From contig ML977001.1 of the NCBI GenBank assembly GCA_010015675.1, positions 463,354 to 514,978 on the forward strand: a stretch of DNA of 51,625 bases. Reading direction: 5' to 3'. Numbering within the stretch: the first letter of the stretch is position 1; every line of letters starts with the position of its first letter. The translations under genes were made by a program, and so were the position numbers. Source of the stretch: Byssothecium circinans. Its lineage: Eukaryota; Ascomycota; Dothideomycetes; Pleosporales; Massarinaceae. The notes below the pieces were generated by a model. That model saw nothing but the letters and a program-made list of their open reading frames with translations. It was not told the origin of the DNA and made no database searches. Shown here piece after piece: positions 51,482 through 51,625 of the stretch.

Positions 51482-51625
51482 CTAGAAGGCGTCATCCCAC
51501 TCTGATATATGATAGATATCCTGGATCTCTTGCTCTGAGAGCTCTATAGTGCTGTCGTTGTCTGAAGTAGCCCTAGGGGCTCCAAAACCAGCCTTTCGCC
51601 AAGCTCTCACACACGTGATTGTAGA
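51482..51625 (-). mobile_element. C-terminal end of a probable transposase ORF, cut by the window edge
   Basis: A minus-strand frame enters from the right edge and stays open for 47 codons until TAG at 51484-51482. It reads TCVRAWRKAGFGAPRATSDN, then DSTIELSEQEIQDIYHISEW and DDAF. A WRKAGF-type segment followed by an acidic tail resembles the end of DDE-1/pogo-type transposases, in which an (A)WRxxGF/L motif precedes an acidic stretch. No catalytic residues are in view, so this is a moderate-to-weak assignment. It could be another gene's C-terminus. It is on the same strand as the left-edge element. Confidence 0.4.

Noticed and set aside
1..51625. CRISPR array, secondary-metabolite cluster or prophage-like block
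   Set aside because: No spaced direct repeats and no PKS, NRPS, terpene cyclase or cluster transporter genes. Gene content is eukaryotic housekeeping and conserved fungal families.

Overview
This window is nuclear DNA of a filamentous ascomycete (Pezizomycotina). The evidence is many genes with short introns (mostly 45-80 nt, GTAAGT/GTATGT-type donors, CTAAC/CTGAC-like branch points), no operons, about 50% GC, and protein families typical of that group. Codon use and family makeup fit Dothideomycetes, but that placement is an inference. I traced exon joins by hand, matching reading phase at each splice site.

Layout. 1-67 holds the first 22 codons of a pogo/Fot-type transposase running off the left edge (minus). 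476-2345 is a BCS1-like AAA ATPase (minus). 3246-4538 is an INSIG-family ER membrane protein (plus). 5666-7206 is a PAQR/Izh receptor-like protein (minus). 8468-10860 is a conserved fungal protein with an N-terminal helical domain and a C-terminal uncharacterised domain (plus). 11178-11909 is the rRNA-processing PIN nuclease FCF1 (minus). 12633-13835 is a CSI2-like membrane protein (plus). 16064-16939 is a conserved disordered protein (minus). 18611-20048 is a SWIM zinc-finger protein (minus). 22305-22769 is a protein with a bZIP basic region but no zipper (minus). About 22.8-27.7 kb is gene-poor and holds scattered coding-like stretches that may be a decayed or lineage-specific membrane protein gene.

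The right half is denser. 27718-29882 is an ArfGAP-UBA protein (GTS1-like); 31221-31724 a small conserved membrane protein; 32322-33175 a J-domain protein; 33713-35176 a conserved disordered protein; 35203-35733 PRA1/YIP3; 36493-37814 ERJ5-like ER J-protein; 38192-38932 COQ10; 39242-40663 TRM140-like tRNA m3C methyltransferase; 41061-44731 IRE1; 45893-47641 CCT2; 47921-49621 SAD1/USP39; 50035-51174 a kappa-class GST/DsbA-like protein. 51482-51625 is a second partial reading frame that looks like a transposase C-terminus. The window is therefore bounded by probable mobile-element coding sequence on both sides.

The genes do not form a biosynthetic cluster. Several act in the secretory pathway (INSIG, ArfGAP, PRA1, ERJ5, IRE1, CSI2), but this is most simply ordinary gene order. 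The most unusual property is gene structure: very small coding exons (an ATG-only exon, 7-, 15-, 17- and 19-nt exons) and two introns that are multiples of three without stops, one of which interrupts a DNA-binding basic region.
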